The notes: a model not told the origin generated them from the letters alone. A stretch of 64,000 nucleotides of DNA from Nitrospira sp. (GCA_015709715.1 CP054184.1:2031001-2095000), one strand, 5' to 3'. Shown: positions 18,185-29,623, counted from the first letter of the stretch. Translations and numbers: made by a program.

Positions 18185-21100
18185 GTGAACTTGCTTATCG
18201 GCAAGTTGACCAGCCGTCTCACGCTACAACTTGAATTCTGGGTGCTGGTAACCGCCTTCCCGTCATTGCTCCTGGGGGGATGGTTATTCACAAGTGTGTA
18301 TCGAGAACTCGTCGTGACCCGACAGCTCAGCGCCGAGACGGTGGCCCGGCAGACATTGGATGCTGCCGAGCGTCTCGTCTTCGAACGTCACGGAGATACA
18401 CAAGTCTTTTCCGGCCTTCCCGTGGTCCGAGGTCTCGACCGGATCCAACTCGCCGACGTTGCGGACTACCTCGTCACCACCTACGCACCATACTATCGGC
18501 TGGCGCTTGTCCTTGATCGGGAAGGTCAGGTCTTGGCTGTCAATCGGGTGGATGCGGCCGGGGGCCCCATCCCGACGGCACAACTGCTTGGGCGATCGGT
18601 CGCGGGGGAGCCCTGGTTCAAGCGAGCTCTGAGCACGACTGAATCGGTAGTGATTGAAGATTTTCACCCTGACTCGATGAGTGAGGCGATCTATCAGGAC
18701 TCTCGCCCGGTCATGAGCTTCTCTGCGCCGATCAGAAACCACGCAGGTCTTGTGATAGGGGTCTGGTCCACGCGACTGTCCCTCGACTCTCTTGAGGAGA
18801 TGCTGGCAAAGGTCGCCAGCATCTCCTCGCCGGCATCCCTTTACGCGCTGAGATTGCTGACACCTCACCAAGACTGGCCTCTCATTCAGGTGGGACCCTG
18901 GCCGCGGCCTGAGGATCCACGTCGGAGCAGCTTGCACCAGGGGGCGATATTTCCCTTGCTCGCTGTTGCCGATTCCACCGGATTTTCGCGTTGGCCGGGG
19001 CTGCATTGGCGACTTGAAGTCTATGAACCACCGGACGCCCTGGGCTGGCCAAAAATCCTCACCTGGCTTTCAGTCTGGCTCGGAGTGATGGTGCTTGGGG
19101 GAATGATCGGTTTGGGATGGATCGTCCACCACCGGCTGATAAGGCCTATTCTAACCCTGACGGAGTTGGCTAGGGACCGGGCTCGCCTGGCCAGGACGGT
19201 CCCGATTGAGCGCATGGTTGTGTCGACTCCGTTGGCCACGTCCAAAGCGGCGTTCAGCCTTCGCACACGTCCCGATGAACTGGGAACACTGATGCGCACG
19301 CTCGGGGCGATGGCGCAGGAGGGCGAGGAGCAAGTGGCCCGGCTTACTTCGCTGAATGCGATTGCGCAGAGCTTTCAGCGCGAGATGGTCTCGCTGCCAG
19401 CGCTACTCGCACGAACCGTCAATACAGCTCGCGATCTCACTGGCGCCCGTTATGCGGCCTTGGGCGTATTCGATGAAACCGGAGAACGCCTCACCCAGTT
19501 CATCACGGCCGGAATGGACGAGGCCACCCGAACGACGATTGGAACGCTTCCAATCGGCCGGGGCCTCCTCGGACATCTCGCGAAGGAAGATGGGATTCTT
19601 CGTCTGAGCGACCTCACCCAGCATCCGACATTCAGTGGGTTTCCTCCCCACCATCCGCCGATGTCATCGTTCATGGGCGTGCCGATCCAGGCACATGGCA
19701 AACTCTACGGTCGACTCTATCTGACGAACAAAGAAGGACCGGCGCAGGTGGCTACTGACTTTACCGAAATAGACGAACAGGTCATCGTTGCACTGGCATA
19801 CCAAGCCGGGACCGCGATCGAGAATGCCAGTCTATTCCATCAAACCAAGACAGCCGAAACGCGGTATCGTGCCATCCTGGATTCCGTCGAGGAGGGGATC
19901 TACGGCATTGCCCTCTCAGGACACTGCCTGTTTATCAACAGAGCTGGGGCTGTACGACTGGGCTATGGGCCGGATGACTTGGTGGGCCGGTCGTTGCATT
20001 CGCTCATTCATCATACACAGGCTGATGGCCTGCCCTGCCATGAAAGTGCGTGCCCTCTTCATGCCGTGCTCCGCACGGCAACGCCCGCCCGGTTAGAAAA
20101 CGAGGTTCTCTGGTGCCGGAACAGGACCTCCCTTCCGGCCATTTGTGTCTCCACGCCGCTATATGATGCGACAAGAACGGTCATCGGAGCCGTTGTCAGT
20201 TTCACGGATGTGACGGAACGCCGACACCTGGAGGAACAACTCCGACAAACACAGAAAATGGAAGCGATCGGGAAACTTGCCGGAGGGATTGCCCACGATT
20301 TTAACAATCTCCTTACCGCCATTTTGGGATACAGCAACCTCCTGTTGGAGAGAGTCGCTCCAGCCCAACAGTCAGAGGTGATCGAGATCAAAAAGGCGGG
20401 CGAGCGGGCGGCCTCGTTGACCCAGCAACTCCTCGCCTTCAGCCGCAAACAAGTGCTCGCGCCCTGCGTACTTGACCTAAATACAGTGGTGACGGGGATG
20501 GAGCGCCTGTTGCGCCGCCTCATTGGAGAACACATTGACCTGCTCACGATCTCCGCTGTCTCGCTGGGGCGGGTCAAGGTGGATCAGGGCCAAATCGAAC
20601 AGGTGATCCTGAATCTGGCGTTGAACGCACGGGATGCTATGCCTCACGGTGGACGGCTCACCATTGAGACAGCCAATATCGAACTGGATGAACAGAATTG
20701 CCGGACACATCTGGACGTCAACCCCGGGAGGTTTGTCATGCTGGCTGTCGGCGATAACGGCCACGGCATGGACGCAGGAACGCTCTCGCGGTGTCTGGAG
20801 CCGTTTTTTACCACTAAACCGCTAGGCACGGGCACGGGATTGGGCCTTTCGACCGTATACGGTATCACCAAGCAAAGCGGTGGCGCCATCGAGATATGCA
20901 GCGAACCAGGTTGCGGTACGACGGTGAAAGTCTACCTGCCATCAATCGAGGAGGATCTGCCTCCCCTCGCGCAGGCCGCCAGAAATACCCTGCCCCGGCG
21001 CTGCACGGAGACGATTTTGTTGGTGGAAGACGATGAGACCGTGCGGTTCTTCGCGCAGACGGTCCTTACTCGAGCGGGGTATGCCGTCCTGGAGGCCTCA

Positions 21101-21370
21101 AGTGGAGAGATGGCGATAGGCATGAATACCCGACATGAAGGGACGATCCATCTCTTGTTGACCGATGTCATGATCCCCGGCATGAATGGCCACGTATTAG
21201 CGAGGCGTCTGATGTCAGAACGACCGGGTCTGAAGGTGTTGTACCTGTCGGGGTACGCTGAAGATGCCGTTGTGCACCACGGAGTTTTGGACTCTCGCAC
21301 GCCATTTCTCCACAAACCCTTTACCGCTGACCGTTTGGCTGAGAAAGTCGGTGAGGTGCTGGATGCGTAA
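18185..21370 (+). CDS. membrane hybrid histidine kinase (Cache-HAMP-GAF-PAS-HisKA-HATPase-REC)
   Basis: The open frame extends upstream to 17861, but that part is Cys-rich and contains the CRP-like site, so I place the start at the in-frame GTG at 18185, just before the first membrane helix (LEFWVLVTAFPSLLLGGWLF). No clear SD is visible. In order: TM1, extracytoplasmic Cache/PDC domain, TM2 (WLGVMVLGGMIGLGWIVHH), HAMP, GAF (with RGLLGHL and [20 protein letters not shown]), PAS, HisKA with phospho-His in GGIAHDFNNLLTAILGYSNL, HATPase (GDNGHGMD, GTGTGLGL) and a C-terminal receiver with phospho-Asp in LLLTDVMIPGMNG. It senses an unknown periplasmic cue. It forms a cluster with the receiver protein and the second kinase downstream. 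Confidence 0.93.
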   Translation: MNLLIGKLTSRLTLQLEFWVLVTAFPSLLLGGWLFTSVYRELVVTRQLSAETVARQTLDAAERLVFERHGDTQVFSGLPVVRGLDRIQLADVADYLVTTYAPYYRLALVLDREGQVLAVNRVDAAGGPIPTAQLLGRSVAGEPWFKRALSTTESVVIEDFHPDSMSEAIYQDSRPVMSFSAPIRNHAGLVIGVWSTRLSLDSLEEMLAKVASISSPASLYALRLLTPHQDWPLIQVGPWPRPEDPRRSSLHQGAIFPLLAVADSTGFSRWPGLHWRLEVYEPPDALGWPKILTWLSVWLGVMVLGGMIGLGWIVHHRLIRPILTLTELARDRARLARTVPIERMVVSTPLATSKAAFSLRTRPDELGTLMRTLGAMAQEGEEQVARLTSLNAIAQSFQREMVSLPALLARTVNTARDLTGARYAALGVFDETGERLTQFITAGMDEATRTTIGTLPIGRGLLGHLAKEDGILRLSDLTQHPTFSGFPPHHPPMSSFMGVPIQAHGKLYGRLYLTNKEGPAQVATDFTEIDEQVIVALAYQAGTAIENASLFHQTKTAETRYRAILDSVEEGIYGIALSGHCLFINRAGAVRLGYGPDDLVGRSLHSLIHHTQADGLPCHESACPLHAVLRTATPARLENEVLWCRNRTSLPAICVSTPLYDATRTVIGAVVSFTDVTERRHLEEQLRQTQKMEAIGKLAGGIAHDFNNLLTAILGYSNLLLERVAPAQQSEVIEIKKAGERAASLTQQLLAFSRKQVLAPCVLDLNTVVTGMERLLRRLIGEHIDLLTISAVSLGRVKVDQGQIEQVILNLALNARDAMPHGGRLTIETANIELDEQNCRTHLDVNPGRFVMLAVGDNGHGMDAGTLSRCLEPFFTTKPLGTGTGLGLSTVYGITKQSGGAIEICSEPGCGTTVKVYLPSIEEDLPPLAQAARNTLPRRCTETILLVEDDETVRFFAQTVLTRAGYAVLEASSGEMAIGMNTRHEGTIHLLLTDVMIPGMNGHVLARRLMSERPGLKVLYLSGYAEDAVVHHGVLDSRTPFLHKPFTADRLAEKVGEVLDA

Positions 21371-21459
21371 CTAGGTCGTCTAGCGATTGGGGCGACTCAG
21401 TCGTCCACGAAAATGCAAGACAGGATCGCGCCACGATGCCGCAAGAAAGGAATTGACCC

Positions 21460-22272
21460 ATGTCAGATCCCTCACGAGTGATGCCGGACGATTCAGGCGA
21501 GGGTCTGCGTATTTTGATCGCAGATGACGACGTAACCTTTCGCGAAACCGCAGCGGTTTTCCTCCGTCGCGCCGGATATCTGTGCACATGGGCCGGTGAT
21601 GCGGAGGAAGCCGCAACGGCCTTAGCGGCCTACCCCTATGAGTTGCTCATCACGGATATCAATATGCCGGGCAATGAGAATTTGGAGTTATTGCATCGGC
21701 TCCACCGAGGGCAGACCACCGTGCCCGTGATCCTTGTCACGGGATATCCTACGGTCCCCACTGCCGTGGAGGCTCTGCGCCTGTCGGTGGTCGACTATTT
21801 TATTAAGCCACTCGACTTTCCTAGCGTACTTTTGAGGATCAGGCACGCCATCGAAAAAGGGCGCCTTTTGCGCTGTCTGCAGCAGTCTCGCCGGGAGGCG
21901 AGTGCCTGGATTGGCACCATGGAGCGTGTTGAACAGGGGCTTCTCGCCTCTGGACCAATCGGTTCCGCGGAGCAGCAGGCATGGTCAATCGATCGGTGCC
22001 TAGGCCAGATGGCGACACAGCTGCTTCAGCTGATGATGAGTTTCAAGGCTGCCGCGAATCTTGCGAACAAGCGTCAAGCTGGGCAGGCCATCGATCTGTG
22101 CGCGGCACTGCAGTGCCCACGCCTGACACAGTACGAAGAGGCCGTGAAGGCCACGGTCGACGTGCTGGAACGCACCAAATACGCCTTTAAGTCGAAGGAC
22201 CTCGGCCTGGTCAGAAAACAATTGGAAACTCTGCTGAGTGCCAATCGTAGCGGCCCCTCAAGTTCCTCGTAA
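21460..22272 (+). CDS. stand-alone response regulator with novel helical C-terminal part
   Basis: A 270-residue protein. The receiver domain spans about residues 17-135, with acidic pocket ADDD (21-24), phospho-Asp66 in [10 protein letters not shown], conserved Thr/Gly in VILVTGYP and Lys in DYFIKPLD. The remaining 135 residues are helical and show no helix-turn-helix, enzymatic or HPt motif that I recognise. The start has AGGAA 8 nt upstream. Lying between two hybrid kinases on the same strand, it probably receives phosphate from one of them and acts through protein contacts. Confidence 0.9.
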   Translation: MSDPSRVMPDDSGEGLRILIADDDVTFRETAAVFLRRAGYLCTWAGDAEEAATALAAYPYELLITDINMPGNENLELLHRLHRGQTTVPVILVTGYPTVPTAVEALRLSVVDYFIKPLDFPSVLLRIRHAIEKGRLLRCLQQSRREASAWIGTMERVEQGLLASGPIGSAEQQAWSIDRCLGQMATQLLQLMMSFKAAANLANKRQAGQAIDLCAALQCPRLTQYEEAVKATVDVLERTKYAFKSKDLGLVRKQLETLLSANRSGPSSSS

Positions 22273-22493
22273 TATCGTCCGAAAAAGATCCTGACAAAAG
22301 AGCCGAACGTGATACGGCAGGTCGGCTCGCCTTAGCGGACACGGTTCAGCCTTGTAAGTTGAAGGCGCAATCGGAAACTCCCCCCTTCTCGCGGGAGCAA
22401 CCGGTCGCGCCTTTTGTATTTTTTGCGATGACGGCCCTGCTCGCTCCTCAACGGGGGCGGTGGAGCTTCCGGCGTACTGACGTCCATCATTTT

Positions 22494-25400
22494 ATGTCTC
22501 AACCGTTTCAGCATCAACAGTACCGTCGGCTGTCGTTCTTAATCCTGGGGATGGTTGCCGTTGCGTTGGCGGTCGGGCTGGTGCTCTTTCAGCATCTCAA
22601 GCAGCAGTTGATCACCGACTCTGGGAAGCGGCTGGCCCTGGCAGCCATCGACCTTGCAGAGAGGCTCGATCGGGTTCTCTTTGAGCGATATGCCGATATT
22701 CGGCTCATGGCTGATGCGGCGGTGTTCCAGGGAGATAACAGGGCCGCCATGGACAGTTATCTGCGTAAGATCCAGCAAGCGTATGCCATTTATGAGTGGA
22801 TCGGGGTGACCGATGCAACAGGCCGGATCATCGCGAGCACGGAGGCAGCCAGCCTAGGCAAGAATCTCGACGCTGAGCCTTGGGGCCCCGCGACTCAGAT
22901 TGAGCGGGGCATCATTCTGGGAGATGTGCAGCGTTCGTCCGAGACGGGGAACAGGCTGGTCATCGGGTTCACTGCTCCGATCATAGAGGCTGATGGAAAA
23001 TTCCGGGGGACCATCACGACCCGCGTGGCCCTCCAAGCATTAGAAGACATCATGGCGCCAACCTTGGTGGCGCTGCAGTTGCAGCAAGGTACATCGGCCA
23101 GGATCGAATACCAGCTTGTGAGTCGCGAAGGTGACCTCATCGCCGATTCGCTCCTACGGGAGGAACAGCAGGCCAACCTGATTGCCGCCGGGGTCCTGTC
23201 CGCGCAGCTTGCCGGAACGAGGCCGTCCGGCTATGTCGAGGAGGAACACCGGCGCCGTCACGTACCGGTGGTCACGGGCTTTGCCCGTACGAGAGGCCAT
23301 GAAGACTTTCCTGGTTTCCAATGGAGCCTCTTTGTCCGGATGGACCGTGACGATATCCTGGCCTCTCTGTCGGCGGTCGTGCGGCCCCTTGGTTTCGCCG
23401 GAGCGGGCCTTCTCATTCCATCACTGGGAGTGCTCTTCTGGACGATTGGACGGATACGGATGGAGGGGGTCCGGGCACAAGGGGAGTATGCGCGAGCGAC
23501 GACAGCTGAGGCGAACCTGCAGGAACGGACCCATGCGTTCGAATCCTTGCTGGAGACCGCGCGGCAGCTTTCGGCAGAACACAACCCAAGCCGCATTCTT
23601 CAACAGGTGTGCGATACCGCACGTCGCTTGACTGGCGCCTCCTATGCTGCCATCGCGGTGTTTGATGAACGGGGGCAGGGGCTTTCCCGCTTCATCACCG
23701 CTGGAATGAGTCGGTCCGAATGTGACGCCATCGGCGTCCAGCCGACGGGACGTGGCCTCCTCGGGCATCTGGATGGAAAAACGGCTGCCTTTCGACTCAG
23801 TGACCTGACCCAACATCCCGCCTTCACTGGGTTCCCAGCGCATCATCCGCGCATGCGCTCCTTGCTTGGTATCGCGATCCGTGTGGGTGATGAGGTCTTT
23901 GGACGCCTCTATGTGACTGATAAAACCGCTCCACCATGCTCCACATTACCTGGGAAAGGGAGGGAGGCAGCTGTGGAGTTTACCGAACTGGATGAGGCGA
24001 TAGTCACCGCCCTGGCAGCTCATGCCGCTGTTGCCGTTGAACAGACCAGACTCCTGGAGCAGGGGCAAGAAAGTACTCGCCTCAAATCCGAATTTCTCGC
24101 AACCATGAGCCATGAGATCCGTACCCCGATGAACGGGGTGATCGGAATGACGGATCTGCTCATGGAGACTCAGTTAACAGATGAGCAGCGCGAATATGCG
24201 GACACGATCCGCAAATCAGGGGAGCACCTGTTAGCAATCGTCAATGATATTCTCGATTTTTCAAAAATTGAAGCTGGGAAGCTTATCCTGGAACGTGTGG
24301 ACTTTAGCCTTCGCAGTCTAGTCCAGGACGTGATGGCCGTATTCAGCAGCCACGCGAGCGGCAAGGGGCTGGCGCTCAGGTCCGCGATCCACCCCGACGT
24401 TCCAGATTCGTTGCAGGGCGATCCCGTCCGTTTGCGACAGATTCTCGCCAACTTGGTCAGCAACGCCATCAAGTTCACCGAACAGGGCGAAATCGTGATA
24501 GCCGTAGAAATGACTGATCGGGCGAGCGGCGAGAGCGGTCCGCTTGAATCACCCTGCGAGAGTGGAGATGAAGACAACTCTGCCCGGAAGTCGACACCCA
24601 TCGGATCCCCCGAGGAAGTCGTCTTGCGGTTGTCCGTACGGGATACAGGGATCGGTCTCGAGCCGGAGACCTGCGCCCGCCTATTTCAGCCCTTCGTCCA
24701 AGCGGATGGTTCTACTACGAGAAAATATGGGGGGACGGGACTGGGGCTCGCGATCTGCAGACAACTGGTTCAACTGATGGCAGGGCACATCGGCGTTCAG
24801 AGTCGTCCTGGGCAAGGTAGCACATTTTGGTTTATCGTACGGCTTGCCAGGAGGCCCTCAGAGACCCTGCCACGAGCCACTCGCGAGGCACCACTCCACG
24901 GTGCCCCTGTCCAAGTCGTCGCCCCCGACACCATCACTCGAAATAGCCCTGAGCGTCACCTGTGCGACGAGGAAATGGTCGCGCCTGGCACCGAGACCGT
25001 TCCCCAAGCTCTTGACCTCCTGCGTGGCGCGGCTCGACTGGGTAAGCCGTTCAGGCTGGCCCTCCTCGGTATGCAGATGGTGGCCATGAGCGGCATGGAA
25101 CTAGCCCCTCTCATTCGGGCGGACGCAGCCCTGCGCTGCACCCGACTCATCTTGCTGATGCCGACGGGGCAGCACGGTGAGGCCAAGCCTGTGGTTGGAA
25201 AAGATTTGGCGGCCACCCTTCCCCAACCTGTGCACCCACCTGATTCATATGACTGTCTGTTGTTGGTGATGGGCCATGAAGTGTCCGCGGTTCCTGAAAC
25301 AGGAACCACGAAGGGTGATACCCAAATGGAGGCATGTGCGACCAATGAGAAACAGTGCGTCGCGAACAGCGTGACGCCCGTACCAAATGTCAGTCGCCAT

Positions 25401-25961
25401 GTCCTAGGCGGACAAACGGTACCCTCTCGTCCCCGTGTGCTCGTCGCCGCCGACGACTTGCTCACCCAGACCGCTACAGTCCACATGCTGAGAAAACTTG
25501 GGTGCGAGGCCGATGGGACCGTCAGCGGCAACGAAGTCATGCTGACGCCCACACGAACGGCTTACGACCTCATATTCGTAGATAGCCGTCTGCTGGAATC
25601 TGGCGGATGTGACCCCACGTACATACTCGGTCAAGGTCAGCAGGCAGAGTATCCCACAGAAGGGAACATGGTGAATCCTGACGGGCGGCCGAAGCACCCC
25701 GCATCAGCGCAACATTCGGAGGGCCGCGTGCCCATTGTCGCTCTTGTGCCCAGTACGATGAACAAAATGCACGGCCACGGGGTCACCTGTGGCGTGGATG
25801 ATTCCATTAGCAAACCTGTTCGTACCGAGGCCTTGTCCGAGGTTCTGGATCGATGGATTCCAGATCGGCACCGTGCGGCGCCTCCTCCTGTGCTTTCCAC
25901 TACAGATCCGCAATGGGATCGGCGGGAGTTGAAGGACAATTGGGAACGCCTCCAGTTTTGA
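22494..25961 (+). CDS. membrane hybrid histidine kinase with a degenerate and a second receiver
   Basis: The start is placed at the ATG at 22494, just before TM1 ([20 protein letters not shown]). The upstream frame to 22359 is less likely. In order: TM1, Cache domain, TM2 ([20 protein letters not shown]), coiled linker, GAF ([28 protein letters not shown]), HisKA with [18 protein letters not shown], and HATPase ([17 protein letters not shown]). Two receiver-like domains follow. In the first, the usual phospho-Asp site reads LALLGMQM, with Gly in place of Asp. The second keeps an Asp in [10 protein letters not shown] and the Lys in SKPV. The GAF module is a close paralogue of the one in the upstream kinase, suggesting gene duplication with swapped kinase cores. 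Confidence 0.93.
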   Translation: MSQPFQHQQYRRLSFLILGMVAVALAVGLVLFQHLKQQLITDSGKRLALAAIDLAERLDRVLFERYADIRLMADAAVFQGDNRAAMDSYLRKIQQAYAIYEWIGVTDATGRIIASTEAASLGKNLDAEPWGPATQIERGIILGDVQRSSETGNRLVIGFTAPIIEADGKFRGTITTRVALQALEDIMAPTLVALQLQQGTSARIEYQLVSREGDLIADSLLREEQQANLIAAGVLSAQLAGTRPSGYVEEEHRRRHVPVVTGFARTRGHEDFPGFQWSLFVRMDRDDILASLSAVVRPLGFAGAGLLIPSLGVLFWTIGRIRMEGVRAQGEYARATTAEANLQERTHAFESLLETARQLSAEHNPSRILQQVCDTARRLTGASYAAIAVFDERGQGLSRFITAGMSRSECDAIGVQPTGRGLLGHLDGKTAAFRLSDLTQHPAFTGFPAHHPRMRSLLGIAIRVGDEVFGRLYVTDKTAPPCSTLPGKGREAAVEFTELDEAIVTALAAHAAVAVEQTRLLEQGQESTRLKSEFLATMSHEIRTPMNGVIGMTDLLMETQLTDEQREYADTIRKSGEHLLAIVNDILDFSKIEAGKLILERVDFSLRSLVQDVMAVFSSHASGKGLALRSAIHPDVPDSLQGDPVRLRQILANLVSNAIKFTEQGEIVIAVEMTDRASGESGPLESPCESGDEDNSARKSTPIGSPEEVVLRLSVRDTGIGLEPETCARLFQPFVQADGSTTRKYGGTGLGLAICRQLVQLMAGHIGVQSRPGQGSTFWFIVRLARRPSETLPRATREAPLHGAPVQVVAPDTITRNSPERHLCDEEMVAPGTETVPQALDLLRGAARLGKPFRLALLGMQMVAMSGMELAPLIRADAALRCTRLILLMPTGQHGEAKPVVGKDLAATLPQPVHPPDSYDCLLLVMGHEVSAVPETGTTKGDTQMEACATNEKQCVANSVTPVPNVSRHVLGGQTVPSRPRVLVAADDLLTQTATVHMLRKLGCEADGTVSGNEVMLTPTRTAYDLIFVDSRLLESGGCDPTYILGQGQQAEYPTEGNMVNPDGRPKHPASAQHSEGRVPIVALVPSTMNKMHGHGVTCGVDDSISKPVRTEALSEVLDRWIPDRHRAAPPPVLSTTDPQWDRRELKDNWERLQF

Positions 25962-26232
25962 TCCGGTCCTTCAATACATGCGAGGCCGACTCACGACATA
26001 TGAGACGAATACCGGAATATGGTTACCTTGGATCTCGCGCAGGCACTGCCTGCAAGGCCCGTCTGCGGACGAGATACCGTTGGTCATGTTGTCGTGATCG
26101 CATCCTTCACGGGCGCGACCCAGAGACGCGATCATGCGACAGCGCCGCGCTCGTGCGTGACTACTGTGGCACTGTGTTGCGGAGCTCGGCTAGGGCGGTT
26201 CGCCAGCAGGCCTTAACATGGGAGTGGTGTAA
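25962..26232. other. intergenic stretch, no recognised feature
   Basis: Between the second kinase and the next open frame. Short overlapping frames exist on both strands but none has a plausible start, family motif or codon pattern. I see no terminator hairpin with a T-run. Confidence 0.4.
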
Positions 26233-26724
26233 GTGGGTGGGAATACAATCGTCATGCGGTGGCGGCAATGGGTTACTGCAGTGGCCTGTGAATGGGGTTA
26301 TGCAAGGATGAGATGTTGTGGTGGATGGGCGAATGTTGGCCGACTGCTACAAGCGAAGGAGGCTGCCGCTCGTCATTCTGTCGATAGGGAGACGATTGAT
26401 GTGTCGTCGGTACGCATGGCTCGTAAGGCGGAAGAAGAGCTCACCGCCGCGCTCGCAGGACTTCGTGCGATCAACGAGGAACTCGCGACCTTGGCAAGCG
26501 TGCATCGATTCCTCGCCATCACAGCAGCCACAGGTGCGAAAGAAGTGGGTGCATCGGCGCATCCCTTTATCGGTGTGGCACAACGGGCACGGATCTTAGC
26601 TGCACGGATTGATCGTGCCAGGGAAGGCATCACGGTAGTTCTTCCTCCAGGCCACGGATTCCAGGCAGGATTGCCGGCCCCTTTGGCGGCTGCAAAGAAT
26701 AAATACCCTCGGCAAGATCGATAA
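26233..26724 (+). CDS. hypothetical helical protein upstream of the chemoreceptor
   Basis: The frame encodes up to 163 residues. The first 55 are unusual (Trp- and Cys-rich) and the true start may lie further in. The central part (ARKAEEELTAALAGLRAINE) is strongly helical and coiled-coil-like, followed by an Ala-rich helical segment. It ends 43 bp before the chemoreceptor gene on the same strand, so the two may be co-transcribed. I do not recognise a family, and an alternative frame overlaps it. It may not be a gene. Confidence 0.4.
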   Translation: MGGNTIVMRWRQWVTAVACEWGYARMRCCGGWANVGRLLQAKEAAARHSVDRETIDVSSVRMARKAEEELTAALAGLRAINEELATLASVHRFLAITAATGAKEVGASAHPFIGVAQRARILAARIDRAREGITVVLPPGHGFQAGLPAPLAAAKNKYPRQDR

Positions 26725-26767
26725 GCATGATTCGCGTAGACGATAGATTTGACGAAGGTGCGGCGCT

Positions 26768-27913
26768 ATGACCGACGTGTGGATGACTGCGAGTCTGGCG
26801 CTGTTGGCAGGCGCATGTATCGGCGGGGCAGTGTGGTGCATCATGGTGCGACGGATGGAGGACTTGCGCGCGCGTTTGGAGGCTCAGACCCTCCGCATGC
26901 AGGCCCACACAAAAGGGTGGGAACAATTCACAGATAAGGCCGTGCCGCTCTTTCCGGTTTTGACACGGCAACTTGAATCCGTTATTGCGGACACCGAATG
27001 CGCTGCGATGAATCTTGGTGAACGGTTTCGGATGATCGCCCCAAAAGCCACCGCTTTGACCAGCGTGTCCACTCGGCGCGGTTCTAGCCATCCCAACGGA
27101 TGCGGGCCGTCTGTGCAAACGATACTCGACGGGATGGATGGCATGCTGACTCGAATCGTACAGGACTTCAGGACCTTAGCCGACATGTCTCCCCGAGCAG
27201 TTGCAGCGATCAGCGATGTGGAACGTTCAACCAGATCCGTGACCGCCATGTTGAGCGACATCGAAGGCATGGCTGACCAATCGGCGCTACTAGCGGTCAA
27301 TGCCTCCATCGAGGCGGCACATGCCGGCGAGCATGGTCGTGGATTTGCCATTGTGGCGGATGAAGTGGGGAAACTGGCCAAGCGGTCGGCAGAGGTGTCG
27401 ATGTCCATCAGGAAACTGGTGACGGCAATCCAGATGGGCATGCAGCATGCTCACATGGCCATCGGTGAAATTGCGACTTTCTCCGCTTCGCATGCCACTA
27501 CCACACATGCCATCCAGACCGAAGTCCACGACTTAGCGGCGACCTTATGTCGATCCAATGCTGACTTGGACCGAGATGTCCAATCAGCCATGTCACTGGT
27601 CAAGGGGCTCATGGCTGACATTTCTCAAATTGTGGTGTCACTTCAATTTCAAGACATCGCACGCCAAAAACTGGAACATGTCATCGATCCCTTGGTGCGC
27701 TTGGAACGCGCATTGTTGTTGGCAAGAGCCGATGCGACATGTAGTGGCAGCGACGTGTGTGAGGCGCTACCAAGCCTGTCGGAACTGCAAGCGACCTACA
27801 CGATGGCCAGCGAACGAATGGTCACTACCGCGATGGAAAAAGGGGGAGGTCCTCAGGTCTTCACTACCTCCGCGTCGCAGGCGGAGTCGGATGACACGGT
27901 GACACTGTTTTGA
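26768..27913 (+). CDS. minimal methyl-accepting chemotaxis-type protein
   Basis: A 381-residue protein with one N-terminal membrane helix (about residues 7-28) and no periplasmic ligand domain or HAMP. The cytoplasmic MCP signalling tip is clear: [20 protein letters not shown] then [20 protein letters not shown], with a late segment [20 protein letters not shown] typical of short receptors that sense internal cues. It should engage CheA/CheW. The neighbouring FliL-like gene on the same strand fits a motility context, though no che genes are in the window. Confidence 0.9.
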   Translation: MTDVWMTASLALLAGACIGGAVWCIMVRRMEDLRARLEAQTLRMQAHTKGWEQFTDKAVPLFPVLTRQLESVIADTECAAMNLGERFRMIAPKATALTSVSTRRGSSHPNGCGPSVQTILDGMDGMLTRIVQDFRTLADMSPRAVAAISDVERSTRSVTAMLSDIEGMADQSALLAVNASIEAAHAGEHGRGFAIVADEVGKLAKRSAEVSMSIRKLVTAIQMGMQHAHMAIGEIATFSASHATTTHAIQTEVHDLAATLCRSNADLDRDVQSAMSLVKGLMADISQIVVSLQFQDIARQKLEHVIDPLVRLERALLLARADATCSGSDVCEALPSLSELQATYTMASERMVTTAMEKGGGPQVFTTSASQAESDDTVTLF

Positions 27914-28578
27914 TCAAGTTGGATGGACCTGAATCTGTTTCAGGGAGTACGCCGATTGCCCCCCCCTGCCGCTGTCCCTTGTTGCCGGGATGTACCGGAT
28001 GGTGTCCGTCAATGAAGGCGAGTATTGGGTGGTGAGTGATTGCGTGAAGTAAGGGACCTTGCCTCCGGGCCAACGGACTGTTTTCCATGCAAGTTCCCTT
28101 TACGATCGACCATGTAAGGTGGAGGAGAGTCAACCCTCCGCTGTCCCCTGTCGGCGGAGAGTATTCAGCTACGCTCCATGACTCTGCAGTGGCCTGAACA
28201 GAATGGCAAGGTGGAACGTAGTCATTGCAGGTGAAGAAGAATTGCGGAATCGCTCGACTGGTCGACGGCTTCATGTCAGTAGCTTCGACTCTGTGCGTCT
28301 CGGAGTATGACTCTAAATCACAACTACTTCACCCTGGCTCTGCAGGGTGTGGGTAACTAACGGTGTCTTTTATCGCCGAACCTGTCATCACTATCTAAGC
28401 CGAGCAAGTACCAGGGGGGCCGCTAGCCATGATCTCTCAGAATTACAAGAACTACGAGTAGCCAATTCAAGGGAAGACTCCCACGGGAAACCTTATCAGC
28501 ACTGCCAGGTCTGTCCCGAACGGAACGCGCTGTCATTCTTTCTCGTTATCATGCCCCCCACGCTTCAGCATACTCGCC
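27914..28578. other. 665-bp stretch without a convincing gene
   Basis: Open frames here (for example minus 27864-28274 and plus 28347-28745) have low-complexity, Pro/His-rich translations without family resemblance. The first also runs into the chemoreceptor 3' end. The stretch may include the missing 5' part of the FliL-like gene in degenerate form. No repeats or hairpins stood out. Confidence 0.4.
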
Positions 28579-29013
28579 TTGTTGTGTGTCGCCTGCATCC
28601 TCCTCTTAGCTGGGTATCTGGCAGGTGTATCGTACCCCGACCTCATGCCGCGAACCTTCTCCCTGCAAACAACTCCCCTCGACCCTTCACACCAACAGCC
28701 TGGTGTTACCATCAACCTCCCAGCGGTCGTTGCACCGGTGGATGACGGCCAACGGTACTATTATGTACAAGTGAATCTTGCTGTGGAGCTCGATCGTTCA
28801 GGAACCGCCGGCTTGATCCAGGCCCGCCACGAGGTGATCGACCGGAAGATTATGGAGGTGCTCCATACCTATTCCGTCAAGGAACTCCGTTCGGCCGGAC
28901 TGCGGTCGACCTTGCGCACTGACATTCGACGCGTTATTAACCAATTGCTTCCGCAAGGTCATATTCGTAACGTCTACATCACGAATTGGTTGATGACACC
29001 GGTTGGACCCTAA
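28579..29013 (+). CDS. fliL: FliL-like flagellar basal-body associated protein
   Basis: 144 residues from a TTG. A membrane helix (about residues 2-18) is followed by a periplasmic FliL domain: YYYVQVNLAVELD, then ARHEVIDRKIMEVLHTYSVK and LRTDIRRVINQLLPQGHIRN ending VYITNWL. These match the stomatin-like FliL fold, including the C-terminal (V)xxVYFTxF motif. The usual short cytoplasmic lead is missing; no SD is seen, and the in-frame sequence upstream has no ATG. The start is therefore uncertain, or the 5' end is degraded. FliL modulates stators. No other flagellar gene lies here, so this may be a stray copy beside the chemoreceptor. Confidence 0.78.
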   Translation: MLCVACILLLAGYLAGVSYPDLMPRTFSLQTTPLDPSHQQPGVTINLPAVVAPVDDGQRYYYVQVNLAVELDRSGTAGLIQARHEVIDRKIMEVLHTYSVKELRSAGLRSTLRTDIRRVINQLLPQGHIRNVYITNWLMTPVGP

Positions 29014-29039
29014 GCCACTTTCCCAGGAGGATCTGTAAG

Positions 29040-29590
29040 GGCTTGTTAAGCACTCGCTCGGAGAGCATGCGAAGATCTGGCTTCTTTAGTCCGGCCGCAG
29101 CAAAGATGTCCACGATTTCGTTGGGCACTACCGCCGTTAAGCCGACTAGGCAATGGTATGTTCGAGTTCCGCATTGGTGGTGCGTTTTCTCGGCGTGTTC
29201 TTCGCCAGCATCGAACCCGCGGCCTGGAAGCATTCGACATCATCCGAATTCGGAAGGTCCCTCCTGCTGCACAGATAACGCACCGGCGTGCCAACGATCC
29301 GTCAGGGCATTGGGCAGACGTGCCGTACTGTCTTGCCGTCCCCTTGTGCAACAGGCAAGATTAAAAGTTGCTCCTGCGACTTGCCAGTCATTCAGACCAA
29401 CCAGTCAACCTCGTGAAAACGGCCTCCACAAATGTCATACTTCTTCAGCAGCACCACGACTGCCTCGGCCTGGGTCAATTGCCGCCTGCCCCCCTCTCCC
29501 GCTGCTTTCAGTATAGATTGCGAGGGTCTGCTTGAGTTCGTCATCGAGTGCCTCCCCGTAAGCTGAGACACTCACTAATGAGAACTTTCT
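29040..29590 (-). pseudogene. hsdR: hsdR (type I restriction endonuclease) 3' fragment
   Basis: The C-terminal part of a type I restriction R subunit can be followed through several minus-strand frames. First comes ALDDELKQTLAIYTES with GRGGQAAID (about 29490-29545), then LLKKYDICGGRFHEVDW (about 29395-29450), then CFQAAGSMLAKNTPRKRTT. Last is VPNEIVDIFAAAGLKKPDLR followed by MLSERVL (about 29048-29140). These correspond to the YTESGGKG, KYxICxxLFHGFDW and IVDIxxAAGLKKPDISILS blocks of HsdR. Frame changes, and the absence of the helicase and nuclease parts and of hsdM/hsdS, show it is a relic of an older defence locus. Confidence 0.8.
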
Positions 29591-29623
29591 GGCAGTGACG
29601 TTGGCCCCGTTTCGAGACAACAT

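Noticed and set aside
27864..28274. 136-residue minus-strand frame after the chemoreceptor
   Set aside because: Runs into the 3' end of a clear gene, has Pro/His-rich low-complexity composition and no SD or family motif.
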